Positions 53,138-63,811 of a stretch of DNA of 64,000 nt are shown here, one piece after another. This stretch comes from Orbilia blumenaviensis (lineage: Eukaryota > Ascomycota > Orbiliomycetes > Orbiliales > Orbiliaceae). The notes beneath the pieces are model-generated. The model was not told the origin of the DNA, searched no databases, and was given only the letters and a program-made list of their open reading frames with translations. The DNA lies in assembly GCA_036872755.1 (NCBI GenBank), contig JAVHNS010000002.1, forward strand, positions 1,984,001 to 2,048,000, given 5' to 3'. Every line of letters begins with the position of its first letter. Within the stretch, counting starts at the first letter, position 1. A program made the translations under genes and the position numbers.

Positions 53138-53540
53138 ATGGCACCGAGTATGACTGAAGCCGAAACCGTCAAATTCCTACTCCTCTGTATCGAAAAATGC
53201 GAGTAAGTTCAGCATATATCCGAATGCTCAACTTGTTAGCAAGGAGCTAATGGAATTTTTTCATGAACAAAGCACGAAAGCTATCGACTGGGAGAAGATA
53301 GCGGAAGCTTCCGGGTTGAGCGGCCAAAAGGCTGCTTACAAGAAGCTTTGGGATCTGAAAACTAGGTTCAAGAAGAATGCAGATGGTGGGAGTGCAAGCG
53401 CAGCTACATGCTCGCCGACTAAGGTTAAGAAATCTCGGGCCACGAAGACGTCCCCGAGAAAGAAGAGAAGGGTAGATTACTCGGAACAGAGCGAGGAGAA
53501 TGTGACCTTTGAGGCACCTCCCGAATTCCTCCAGTTCTGA
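53138..53540 (+). CDS. small Myb-like DNA-binding protein, cluster member 10
   Basis: The smallest member, 110 residues from two exons (53138-53202, 53273-53540). Starts MAPSMTEAETVKFLLLCIEK then C, joined to DTKAIDWEKIAEASGLSGQK, AAYKKLWDLKTRFKK. Helix 1 is VKFLLLCIEK, helix 2 WEKIAEASG, helix 3 KAAYKKLWDLKTRF, again Myb_DNA-bind_8-like, with the intron after helix 1 (phase 2, branch GCTAAT). An earlier AG at 53239-53240 would give a 38-base intron and an in-frame longer form, so I prefer the acceptor at 53272. The short tail has basic SPTKVKKSRATKTSPRKKRR and an acidic end. It is little more than the domain and a nuclear-type basic patch. Confidence 0.8.
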
Positions 53541-54209
53541 GGAGTCGAGTTGTTTGGGAATGCATTGGTTAATTCATGAAATCGTCAAGAATTTAAAATC
53601 GGAATTTTATTATTTAACTTTTTTTATGTCTACTTTTTTCTTTGGCTTAAGAAATTTTACAAGCATCTGTCTCTGAGATAGGATAAGTCCTGTTACTTTT
53701 GAATTTAATGGCTTCTTTATCCGTTCGTTCATATCGATAGTCTTCTGGCCGTTTTTATGACTTGGGTTCGGGGAGCCCCAACATGGTCAATATGATCGAA
53801 TAGTTTGTTGTCCCAACCTGGGAACCGTGCATTAGGACTCCAACGTTCTTTCCCCGGCCTCCAGACCATTGCTATCTACTAGATTTTTCTACCACCCAAT
53901 CTAAGTTGGACCTACAAACCATTGGCGCAATACCAATTTGACGTTCTATCGGAGCAATAGTTTGCAGAAACACAATATATAAACCCCCCTTTCTTTGCAA
54001 AATTGACCAAAATTTTCTAAACCCACCCAGCAGATTCGGTTTGACCAAAATTCTTTTTTATAAACCGGCCTAAATCTATTTCCATCATCGAATCCCTACC
54101 TCTTCCTCTGAGCAACAACATCCACGTCGTTAAATTCTAAATTTACTATTATCTCATATTTATCTTACCCAATAACTCGAGTACTAAAATATCAACTATT
54201 CTTATCGAA
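53541..54209. other. spacer between cluster members 10 and 11
   Basis: No gene seen. Contains TATATAAA at about 53977-53983, some 230 bases before the next ATG, a likely core promoter. Confidence 0.5.
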
Positions 54210-54891
54210 ATGGCACCCGTCAAGTCAACCACCCTAGCGGTATCACCTACCAAAGACAACGCTTGCGAAGCCTTTGCAAAAAAAGGAAGGAACGTTGAGG
54301 TTCTCATTGCCGTTCTCTCCTGCAGTAAACGACCAGATGCCTTTGGTTTAGACGTACGCCTCATCATTTCTTTAAATTCCGAAAAAAAAAAAAAAAAGCA
54401 TAAGATGTGATTACTAACAACCCTTCACTTTCTTTGGCCATGGGTTGAAGACTTCACAAGTAGACTGGAACCTCGTTGCTCAACGACTGGGCCTCAAAAA
54501 CGCCAATGTAGCTTCAACTCGTTTTGGCCAGGTAAAAAAGGAATTAATCAAATGTGCTGAGTCTATGAACCTTATGAAGTCAGCCGCCAGCAAGAACAAT
54601 AGTGGAAGTGACTATGGAAGCGACGGCAAAAGCGAAGAGGGTGATGTCGAGGTTCCTGAGACGCCAAAGAAGGTTAAGCCTGGCCCGGAGCCAAAGAAGA
54701 AAACTCCTAGAGGCAAAGCCTCCAAAGGGGTTGCAAAGAGCGGTGGGGGACGCGGGAGGGGTAGGCCCAAGAAGGTCGCGAAGGTTCAGGAGGAGGAGGA
54801 GGAGGAGGAAGAAGAAGAAGCTGGGCCTGTAGTTGAGCACGGGGGTGAAAGCGGGGAAGATAGCACTGATTTCTTGGAACACGAGGTTTGA
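54210..54891 (+). CDS. Myb-like protein with AT-hook and poly-Glu tail, cluster member 11
   Basis: Two exons (54210-54353, 54451-54891) give 194 residues. Residues 28-85 form the module: NVEVLIAVLSCSKRPDAFGL then D joined to TSQVDWNLVAQRLGLKNANV, ASTRFGQVKKELIK. Its intron is phase 0 after helix 1, as in members 1, 8 and 9. The N-terminal 27 residues before helix 1 are longer than in the others. The tail contains PGPEPKKKTPRGKASKG, an AT-hook GRGRGRPKK followed by VAKVQ and a run of ten or more Glu, then a Ser/Asp end. The AT-hook supports binding of AT-rich DNA; the rest is inferred. Confidence 0.85.
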
Positions 54892-55809
54892 TGGGTAAGA
54901 GAGGATTGAATGGCTGGGTCGATATTAGCCGCCAGGTGCAGCATCAAAGCCTTGGTTCGAAAGTAGAAAGGCAACCTGGGGTCTCATGATATCCTTCTAG
55001 CAAGGGTTGGATCTCGGAACACGATATAGTTGGATGTTGGAGCTTTAGTCCGTCTTTCATGTTACACAGAATTCGATTCTCCTTTATGCTATGTCTCAGT
55101 AGTTTGACAGGTTACATTATTGGTATTAGTTACAACAATTAAGTGCTTGTTTTAGTTAGCAATAAGCTGAAAACATATATCATTCTTCAGCCACTATCCA
55201 CATGAATTTGTACGCGCATATGTATACTTCATGAATTCACCTACTGCTGGTCGTAGTTTATGCATGGCACATGAAGCTCATGAAGCTATTGGTCGTTTAG
55301 ATGCCCTGGTCCTGAAGCTGGCTTGAACGCAGCACGATCCCGTATGCCTACTTCGGTATACGGAACAAAGCATTGTGCATTTTTGTTTGCTTTACCAGCC
55401 GCAATGCAGCTGGCCGATGGGGAGAACCGCCTAGAACCCCCAACCCACTTGAATGCATAGGTACATGCATAAAAAAGTAAACCATCAGAATTGCGCTGGG
55501 TTATTCAACGGAATCTAAAGCTATCCTATTGATTCGCATAGAAAGCAACCCTGAAGTGTTCTCAAAAGCTAGTAGAGTCAAGGCAAGTGACATGGTTAGT
55601 AGCTCTAGGCCTATAGGCACGGCCAGGGATAGTCCTTCACAATGGATCTGGGGGAACCAAAATTTGGAAATACTTCCTGTCATATTCTCGTTCGTGCTTC
55701 TTCGCAATCTCACATTCTTGTGCCCTGTCATCTAGCAAGAACCCCTCCTATAATACATTATAACATTCAGTTTCATAGGTTGTTGTATTTTGTAAACATC
55801 CGGCGCAAA
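54892..55809. other. spacer between cluster members 11 and 12
   Basis: No gene seen. A direct repeat of CATGAAGCT occurs near 55270-55288. Confidence 0.45.
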
Positions 55810-56606
55810 ATGGGCAAAGTTGTAAGTCGACGTCCTCCCGTAACCACCACGCTAGGCGTTTTTATCGTAAATCTTACAGATGCTGGGTATAGGTTTGGAC
55901 CCCCGAGAACGATCGAAAGGTATGCACAGTGCAAAATGCCAGGTGTAGTGTATTCCATCAAACCAGGGTTCTTCTAACACAGAGTTCAGCTTCTGATTCG
56001 TCTGATTGACAAATCTGCGAAATCATACAATAGTGAAGCTCTCTGTAAGCTATTCGAAGGTAATTTCATTCTATCCTAAGCATAGGCTGTCTTTTTTGTC
56101 TCTTCAGATCTAATATTTATAACTTAAAAGGGGCAACTCCCAAGGCCATCGAAGAAAGGATCGCTAAGCTTAAGCGCGAAGCTAAAGCTTTGGATTCTAG
56201 ATGCGCCGTCCAACCTTCTGCGCCACATAAACCCAAAGGCAACTATTATACTGCGCCACCGGTCCCAGGGCATCCGTACGGGTTTAAGAGGAACCTTACC
56301 CAAACGCAAGCGGAGGGAGATGGCGGGGACCAGGAGGATGGGAAGTCGGCGAGTAGTAAGGGACCGAAGAAGGCGAAGATGTCTAAAGGGAAGAAGCCAC
56401 AGGGCACTGATGGGGATAATGGGAAGCCGGGCAGTGGAAATACGAAAGTTGACGGTGACGGGGTTGAGGACTACGACGATGATGATGATAAACCCTTAAG
56501 TGCCATGCTTCATCGCAATGTTCATTTGACCCGGGTGTCGGATGATATTAAAATAGACCTTCCTCCTCCTCCTCCTCCTCCTCCTGCTGCTGCTTCTTCC
56601 TCCTAA
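55810..56606 (+). CDS. Myb/SANT-like small protein, cluster member 12; 5' end unresolved
   Basis: Exons 55990-56059 and 56131-56606 are clear: LLIRLIDKSAKSYNSEALCK, LFEG joined to ATPKAIEERIAKLKREAKAL, matching helices 1-3 of member 4. The phase-1 intron before the ATPKAI helix is the one seen in members 5 and 6. The first exon is uncertain. ATG 55810 with the strong donor GTAAGT gives only MGKV before helix 1. ATG 55936 (MPGVVYS) reads in frame to helix 1 but meets a TAA at 55975, unless a 42-45-base intron removes it. Neither option supplies the conserved Trp, so this copy may be degenerate at its 5' end. The tail is Lys/Gly/Asp-rich with DDDDD, and ends in eight Pro and Ala/Ser runs encoded by CCT/GCT repeats. 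Confidence 0.6.
56560..56606. repeat. CCT/GCT/TCC trinucleotide run
   Basis: Coding trinucleotide repeat at the end of cluster member 12, encoding Pro then Ala and Ser runs. Confidence 0.7.
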
Positions 56607-56817
56607 CATACTCCGCCCCGGGTTGCATACTATGCCTGGGCTAAGGTGGAGGTAGACCTAGGCGGCCGGTCGATATGTCGAATTAGGGAGACCTTGCTAT
56701 GGTCTTAATGGGGAATTTGGGTTGCTCGAAGGTGTCCTAAGCCAGGCCCGGTGTTTCTTTCGTCTTCTGTATGTCGAAGCTGGCTCTATCCATGCTAATA
56801 ACAAAGGTCGTGTACTT

Positions 56818-57549
56818 CTACGCGACCTTGTCTTTGAGCCCTTTCTGTGTAATTCTGTCCAACCACCGTATCACTTGTAATCCTACATACCAAGCCAGCC
56901 CAGTCATGATGACAATGAAGAGCCCGACATTAAATAGAGAACTTGGCAGCACCCCTAGTAGAAATTCGTCGAGGATGATATCAACTACCACGGGTTCCGG
57001 AGTGCTCATGAGCGTAGAGTTTGTTGTGTAATAAGAAGCAATTGCGGATATTCTCAGATATAAATCGGAGCCGGGCCCATTATGAAGTGGCGAGTGTACG
57101 TTCAACCAAAAGTCCGACGGTGTCTACATATTATTATTCACATCATGTCATCCATTAGTCATCTATATGCTTAGATACCCAAAGATATTGATAATCGATC
57201 ATTCATAGCATGTGGGACATACTGTTGCCGCCCAGCAAACTCGGGCCTCGTATCGAGCACCTGGCTTCAGGTCCTTCAGGAGGATCCAAGAGTCGGTACC
57301 GCGAGGAGCGGAATCGGTAGGGAAAGCCCGTGGCAATTCAACACGTAGAAGCAGATTTTGAGGTGAGTCTGCTAATGCAGCTGCTGCCGAGAGCCGACCA
57401 ATCAGGTTCAAGTCGGATGTATTGATTACACTCTCTAAGGCAGAGTTAGAGTCGGGAACAGAGAATATGACCTTCTCTGTATTTGCATTGGCCGTGGAGA
57501 TCCAGAGGAGCGTCCAGATGAAGAATAAAAACGCGTCGAGGCCAACCAT
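56818..57549 (-). CDS. ER single-pass membrane protein, possibly Pga1-like
   Basis: Two exons joined near 57222/57128 (donor GTATGTC after WAAT; acceptor TATGTAG). Starts MVGLDAFLFFIWTLLWISTA at 57549, a clear signal peptide. The lumenal part has WILLKDLKPGARYEARVCWA joined to TTPSDFWLNVHSP, then SDLYLRISAIASYYTTNSTL and VVVDIILDEFLLGVLPSSLF. A single hydrophobic helix (VGLFIVIMTGLAWYVGL) and a short basic cytosolic tail close it. The layout recalls the fungal GPI-mannosyltransferase II co-activator family (Pga1), but this is recalled from pattern and is uncertain. An upstream in-frame ATG at 57603 encodes a tetranucleotide-repeat product and is less likely the start. Confidence 0.65.
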
Positions 57550-57563
57550 CGTGTTCGAGATGC

Positions 57564-57592
57564 ATGTATGTATGTATGTATGTATGTATGTG
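57564..57592. repeat. ATGT microsatellite
   Basis: About seven ATGT units directly upstream of the ATG at 57549 on minus, so in its 5' leader. Confidence 0.8.
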
Positions 57593-57630
57593 TGTACAGT
57601 CAATACATGAGCTGGACGCGATAGCCAGCG

Positions 57631-58130
57631 TTAAAATGTATAAATCAAATTAAAACATGTGCTCGCTACCTCCCTTTCATTAAGCTCCTGGCTTACTTTA
57701 GCCAGCAGTGAGCGGAACTTCGGGTGACTTGGAACCGATATCAGCTGCAGGAGCGTGCCCGGTCGTATCGTATCAATTCGGACGACCTCGTTTGCTGGCT
57801 GGCCCACCACCTGCACCCGCACTTCACAGTATGTACTTTAGCGTATATATGTATGCGAGTATGAACTGAGACCTTGAGGACTTACCAAGTAGTCGTTAGT
57901 AAGTAGCTGCGAGCTGCAGGGTCCCCTGTGTTTGGGGGACACGTCCAATCAGAAGGTAAACACCACCCGCAATAGAAAAATTTGCCTGCTGGTGCCACGC
58001 CGACGGCCAGAAAAGCCGCTAGGTACTTGTTATCCCATACAAACTTATATGGTAAATAAAGTACCCGCGTAAACAACAACCTGATCGATGTGCTGGTGCT
58101 CCACTTCAAGCTAGCTCCCTTCCCTCTCAA
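57631..58130 (-). CDS. doubtful small hypothetical gene
   Basis: Two or three possible exons: MRGKGASLKWSTSTSIRLLF then TRVLYLPYKFVWDN, joined by an uncertain intron to GPCSSQLLTNDYL, and then across a GTAAGT...GTGCAG intron to VVGQPANEVVRIDTIRPGTL, LQLISVPSHPKFRSLLAKVS, QELNERE. The second and third parts read like real protein, and the GTAAGT/GCAG splice keeps a frame. The start is only 178 bases from the divergent alpha-tubulin ATG, which makes the first exon doubtful. No family recognised. It might also be joined to the next minus gene as an upstream exon. Confidence 0.35.
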
Positions 58131-58308
58131 CTCAGGTCACCCCTTCCCGGCCAAAACTCAACTATTTCTTCTCTCCTGTCCACACCCTCATCCCATCTCA
58201 TCCCCAACCCATCTACCTCCCTTCATAGTCGTTTCGTCTTTCATATACCCTCAAAAAGTGTCCTTTGTAACGACCGTTTGTTTTATTCGTAACGAAATAT
58301 AATCCATC

Positions 58309-60269
58309 ATGCGCGAAGTCGTTTCTATCAACGGTACGTCTGCTATCCTCCCCTCCTTATCGTCCACCATTCTTTGTGCCCAATTGCCTCCCATTCCTTG
58401 ACGAAGCTCGAGTGCTGACAAATCCACTCACGTATACAGTCGGTCAGGCTGGTTGCCAGATCGCCAACTCCTGTTGGGAGGTAAGGCTACAACAGAAGGA
58501 GTAGTAGAGGAAGATGAGAAGCAGTAGCTTCGAGTCCGTTTTGTCTCGTGCTAATCATATATTTCCGTGGACCTGTAGCTTTACTGCTTGGAGCATGGTA
58601 TCCAGGTAAGTCTGCTCTCCTGACGCGTCCCTTAACTTGAAAACTTCTCTCAAGCTTGGGATAAGGACTAAGAATACTTCACCAATAGCCCGATGGTTTC
58701 CTCACCCCTGAAAAGAGGGAAGGTCCTCAGGATCAAGGGTTCAGCACTTTCTTCTCCGAGACTGGTATGCCCTTGCCACCCGTAAATATCTGAATATAGC
58801 TTGAAGGTAGCATCTAACAAGAATATATCTAGGTTCTGGAAAGTATGTTCCAAGAACCATCTACGTCGATCTCGAGCCAAATGTTATCGACGAAGTCCGC
58901 ACTGGCGCCTACCGATCTCTGTTCCACCCGGAACAGATGATCACTGGAAAGGAGGACGCCAGCAACAATTGTACGAGGCACCCGAGTCTTCCCTACCATG
59001 GATGTTTAAGTGAACGTAAATACTGACTAGCATGATTTCAGATGCTCGTGGCCACTACACAGTCGGAAAGGAGCTTGTCGACACAGTTCTCGACAAGGTT
59101 CGCAGAGTTGCTGGTAAATCCTGAATATCTTTAAACATCCTAGTAACACACTCTAACTTGATATCTCTTCAGATAACTGCGACGGTCTCCAGGGTTTCTT
59201 GGTCTTCCACTCCTTCGGTGGAGGTACCGGTTCTGGTTTCGGCGCTTTGCTCATGGAGCGTCTTTCTGTTGACTACGGAAAGAAGTGCAAGCTTGAATTT
59301 TCTGTCTACCCTGCTCCACAGAACGCCTCCTCTGTCGTTGAGCCATACAACTCTATCTTGACCACCCACACCACCCTCGAACACTCCGACTGCAGCTTCA
59401 TGGTCGACAACGAGGCCATCTACGATATCTGCAGAAAGAGCTTGGGCATCCAGAGACCCAACTTCGAGAACCTTAACAGGTTAATCGCTCAGGGTGAGTA
59501 ACTAATATTAGTGTGTGGTAGTGGCATGTTTATACTAACAATCATCCAGTCGTTTCTTCCATCACTGCCTCGCTCCGATTCGACGGATCCCTTAACGTCG
59601 ATCTCAACGAGTTCCAGACCAACCTCGTCCCATACCCTCGTATCCACTTCCCTCTGGTTGCCTACTCACCAGTTATCTCAGCATCCAGGGCGCAGCACGA
59701 GGCCAATAGCGTCAACGAAATTACTGCTAATTGCTTCGAGCCTGCTAACCAGATGGTCAAGTGCGATCCAAGGAACGGAAAGTACATGGCCACCTGTCTG
59801 TTGTACCGTGGAGATGTCGTTACAAAGGATGTACATGCTGCCGTTGCCAATGTCAAGACCAAGAGGACCATCCAGTTCGTCGACTGGTGCCCTACTGGTT
59901 TCAAGATCGGTATTTGTAACGAGCCACCACAATTGGTCCCCAACGGCGATCTCGCCAGGGTCGAGCGTGCCGTCTGCATGTTGAGCAACACCACCGCAAT
60001 CTCCGAGGCATGGAACGCTCTTAGCCACAAGTTCGATCTCATGTACTCCAAGCGTGCCTTCGTTCACTGGTACGTCGGTGAGGGTATGGAGGAAGGTGAA
60101 TTCTCCGAGGCCCGTGAGGATCTCGCTGCTTTGGGTACGTATCTCCTTGATAAAACGCATGGCCTTTGGGAATATGGTTAATAACGATGTTGATTTTATA
60201 GAACGTGATTATGAGGAAGTTGCCAGCGACAGCATTGGCAATGATGATGTTGAAGAGGCGGAGTATTAA
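58309..60269 (+). CDS. tub1: alpha-tubulin
   Basis: GTPase subunit of microtubules. First exon 58309-58333 (MREVVSIN), then 58440-58480 ([14 protein letters not shown]), 58579-58605 (LYCLEHGIQ) and several more short exons before the long 3' ones; at least seven introns, all GT-AG. The tubulin signature GGGTGSG is at about 59217-59237; [20 protein letters not shown] and [15 protein letters not shown] are typical of alpha rather than beta. The C-terminus is acidic and ends EEAEY with terminal Tyr, as expected for detyrosinable alpha-tubulin. The loop around residue 40 reads [20 protein letters not shown], without the Lys40 context of animals. [18 protein letters not shown] differs from the common GGDLAPVQRAV form. 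The last intron lies before ERDYEEVA. Confidence 0.97.
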
Positions 60270-63200
60270 ACGAATCGCACCGGATTTTGTTCACAATAGT
60301 CACAACTGCGTTTTTGAAATAAAAATTCACGACTGACATTAGTTTACCGATCACCGATATCATAAAAACCCGTACCGTGTGCATCATTGGTATCCGTTGA
60401 CCCATCCTTTCTTTCCTGTTTCTTATGTTCTTTTGCATCTGACACTGGGGAAAATCCGAATCACAAAAGAAGAAGGGAAAATATGAATTGATAATGCATC
60501 TGTAAATGCGGAAACCAAGAAACCCTATCCCCTTTCGCCTTGCCGTTCATAGAAATCCTTTTCAACGTTCTTTTTTCTTTTTCTTCCTTTATCATATTAA
60601 GATATACCCTCCACCCTAGTGTTTCTTTCAACCAAAAGGAAAAGAGGCAGCTCACCGGTGTTTTTTCTCCTGCTTATTACTACTAGTAGCCGATTCTTTC
60701 CTTCCTTATAATTTAATATGCCGAGAACTGGAGGCGTCTTTGAATTCATGTTAATAAATTGATTTTTAATGAAGCGGTAGTTGATAAGTGTAAGCATTAG
60801 ATTCTTGGTTCCGAATGATGTGACGGTAAGCTAGGTGCCGGTGACTGATCATGAATGATGTCCGATATCTTCGTCTATGGACCTATTCGAGATGTGTGTT
60901 CCCAGAGTACAATCCCAAACATCCCGATCCACCGTTGGTTTGTGGGACAATCCACCAGAACTTCGATGTATCGATCAATGGCTCTGTCTGGGATAATGTC
61001 AGTATATAGTAGTACTATAACCCCCAAATTACGATATATTCTATAACCTAGTCTTGTAGTAAACGACGCTTCGGTAGCAAGATGACTGTAGCCCTACATG
61101 TATACAACCAAAAGCTTTGCTTCTAAAATATATATCACTCCTACGCAGCATTGATTTGCATTCTTGAAAACTTCTACCGATATTGGATCTACGAGTTTCA
61201 ATTCTCTTGATGACGTTTCCGAGGAACACTGCCGTACATATCCTTATATCACAACCTCGCATGCGCATATGCATACACATTTTATAAAACATGATCAGTT
61301 GATCCTATTGTGTCACAGAGTCCGTGGACTTAAGCTAGGGGTAGGTGCCTAGTGTGCCCTAAAGAACCTATCGCTTTTGCACCAGTTCTTGGGCCCTCGA
61401 GTTAATCAGTTGGCTGGTCTCGCTCCAAAACTAGTTAACCAAGTCATGTCGTGATCAATCGTACGTCAGCTAAGCCGGAAACAATACGAGTAATATTCGT
61501 TTTAGATTGATAGAGATGGTCATTTTAATATGCTTGAGATGTAAGCGGCAATATTGCAATGAGGTTAACACCTGTTATCATTGATATGTTATTACTTCAG
61601 CTATTAATTCGAACTACATGCTGCCAGAATGATGTCGAGGTTATAGTTATGAACGCCCGGCCTCTTCGGAGCTTCAATTTAAATGAAGACATCGACCAGC
61701 ATCATCCTTCATCCCTAGTTAGAGCCAGGAATACTAATATATAAGATGTAATCAATGTTATAATCGATTGGGACGCATCGAAACATGCAGTTTTGTATCT
61801 AGGATAACCTAAGACACCAAGTGCCAAAGATGAAATTGGCTAGCCTCATCCCACGACCATGTCGTCATGCATGCGGCTGGAATGGCCTACGGAAGTACCG
61901 ATTATGTAGGGACCATGTGGGTTGGAATGCTCATTCTTAACCCCCACCATGCAGACGAAAGGTCTTAGAAAAGCTTGTTTTTTTCCTGAAGCTCACTGAA
62001 ACGGTTGCACAAGTTTACTTTGTTTCTTACTTTATTGTATGGATTCTTTATAACTTAGCCTCTAGAAGGGGTATGTATCATGAGGCGAGGGGGCTGGGAA
62101 GAAGCGGAAGAGAAGCACATCAGAAGGTGAGGTTGAAAGTAACAAGGGCCTTACGAGGCAGAATTAACCCTTCCTTTGCCGTGCGGTTAGTAATATGGCA
62201 ATGGTGTATTGAGCGGCCTCTTAGTAACTCAACTGTGGAGACGTTGTGAACTTTCAGCTGGACAGGGTTCCGAAAGATCGAATGTATTCCAGATCTTGAC
62301 CCCATAGCCGCGTGGGAACAGGGTACTGCGACGAACTTCGTCTCTATTTTCTTTTTATCTGGCTTTTTCTTTTTCTTTTTATTTTATTTCTCTGTCTGTC
62401 TTCTAGAAATACTCTTTTGGTTCCAAATGCAGTTCTCAATTCGTCAAATGACGTTGTGCCACAGTGGAGATCTTGAGGGTGAGGCCCAGCCACACCAGTG
62501 ATGTTGACCATCCGTCGGAAAGCCCAGGACAAGGCAATTTTTCAGGACGGTATGCATGTAAATTATAGACTAATCCGTTGATGGTATCCCGATTTCCCGT
62601 CCTTGGGCGCAAAACAAGTGGCTTGATCGCTACACCCCATTCTATCCTCTTTCGGTCGTTTTTCTTTGTTGGGGTGTGTGCCATGATGGACGGGTAAGCT
62701 ATCGAGGCGCAGCGAGTTGTAATGAACTACCCTCGCCAAAAATGCTTTGGAGGGGTTTGCTTTGGTCGCTCTTTACAAGTTGCAATTGAGTGCTTTTTTC
62801 TTCTCTTTCTTCATTGTTGCTCGCCAGCCGCAGTTTGCCATCTGGAACCCTTTTGCTGCATGATTGGGGTATTCGATTGCCTAGACGAGACTGGTGCAGG
62901 CGTCTAGTAAATTAATTTTATGGGTCCGTACTGCATATGTTTGCATAGGGATGGGCATGGCATGGGCAGATGAGGGGGATGAGGGGAGACAGCAGCCGGG
63001 ACCCTGAGAAGCCAGTGCCGCCATGCAGAGGCAGACTGATGCCACTCTGCACTGGATACTACCCATAGAGAGATACATGCATGTATGTACCATGCACGAG
63101 TCAATGTAAGTATCATCTAAGTAGCTACCGAGAGCTTGCTTGGTAGAGTTACCTGAGTAATTTCCTGCTGCACAGTATAGTTAGCATTCATTGGTACTTT

Positions 63201-63811
63201 AGGTAGCTCTAGTATTATAGTTTCAGTCAGAGGCGGAGAATTACTTGATATGATTTATTACCGCAAGGGAGGGAAACGAGCGAATGAAGTTAACGAATGG
63301 GCGAGTATTAGACCCGGATCGAATGGGCAGTGCAGCTAGAGCCTATTGTAGGAGCATCAAAGCTCATTGCAGAGAATCGAAAGGGTGGGCCTGCAGGTCA
63401 TAACCTCGATTGAACGGTCTTTCTTACCTGTGGTAGCACATACTAGCCTACCACAGCCAGGGGGGGCTAGATATTTGGGTCATGATTATAGTAATATCAA
63501 TAGTGGGAGGCTAGGAGAAGGAGGACGAGTGAGAGCGTAGAGTACTTGGGGTCTTGGGCAGCCCCTCCTTTTGACAAGCTTTATAATTCTGTATATCGCT
63601 AGCTTGTTCCAGCTGGCCAGTCCTCCCCGACGCCTTTTATTTATATTCCCTCGTCTTCCTTTCCACTTCCCCATTAAAAATCCCTCCCATTCAATAGGAA
63701 AGAAAGAGAGAAAAAGAACCATCACCATCGTCATTGTTATTATCATTACCCGGCAATAGATCACAGCAAGTATAGTTGACGGTAATATCGATCTACCAAG
63801 CAGCATCAGCA
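60270..63811. other. 3.5 kb intergenic region, no supported gene
   Basis: Follows alpha-tubulin. Only short unrelated frames on both strands (for example minus 62436-62684, plus 62722-62907) without family resemblance or splice-supported extension. The last few hundred bases are the promoter and leader of the WW-domain gene. Confidence 0.4.
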
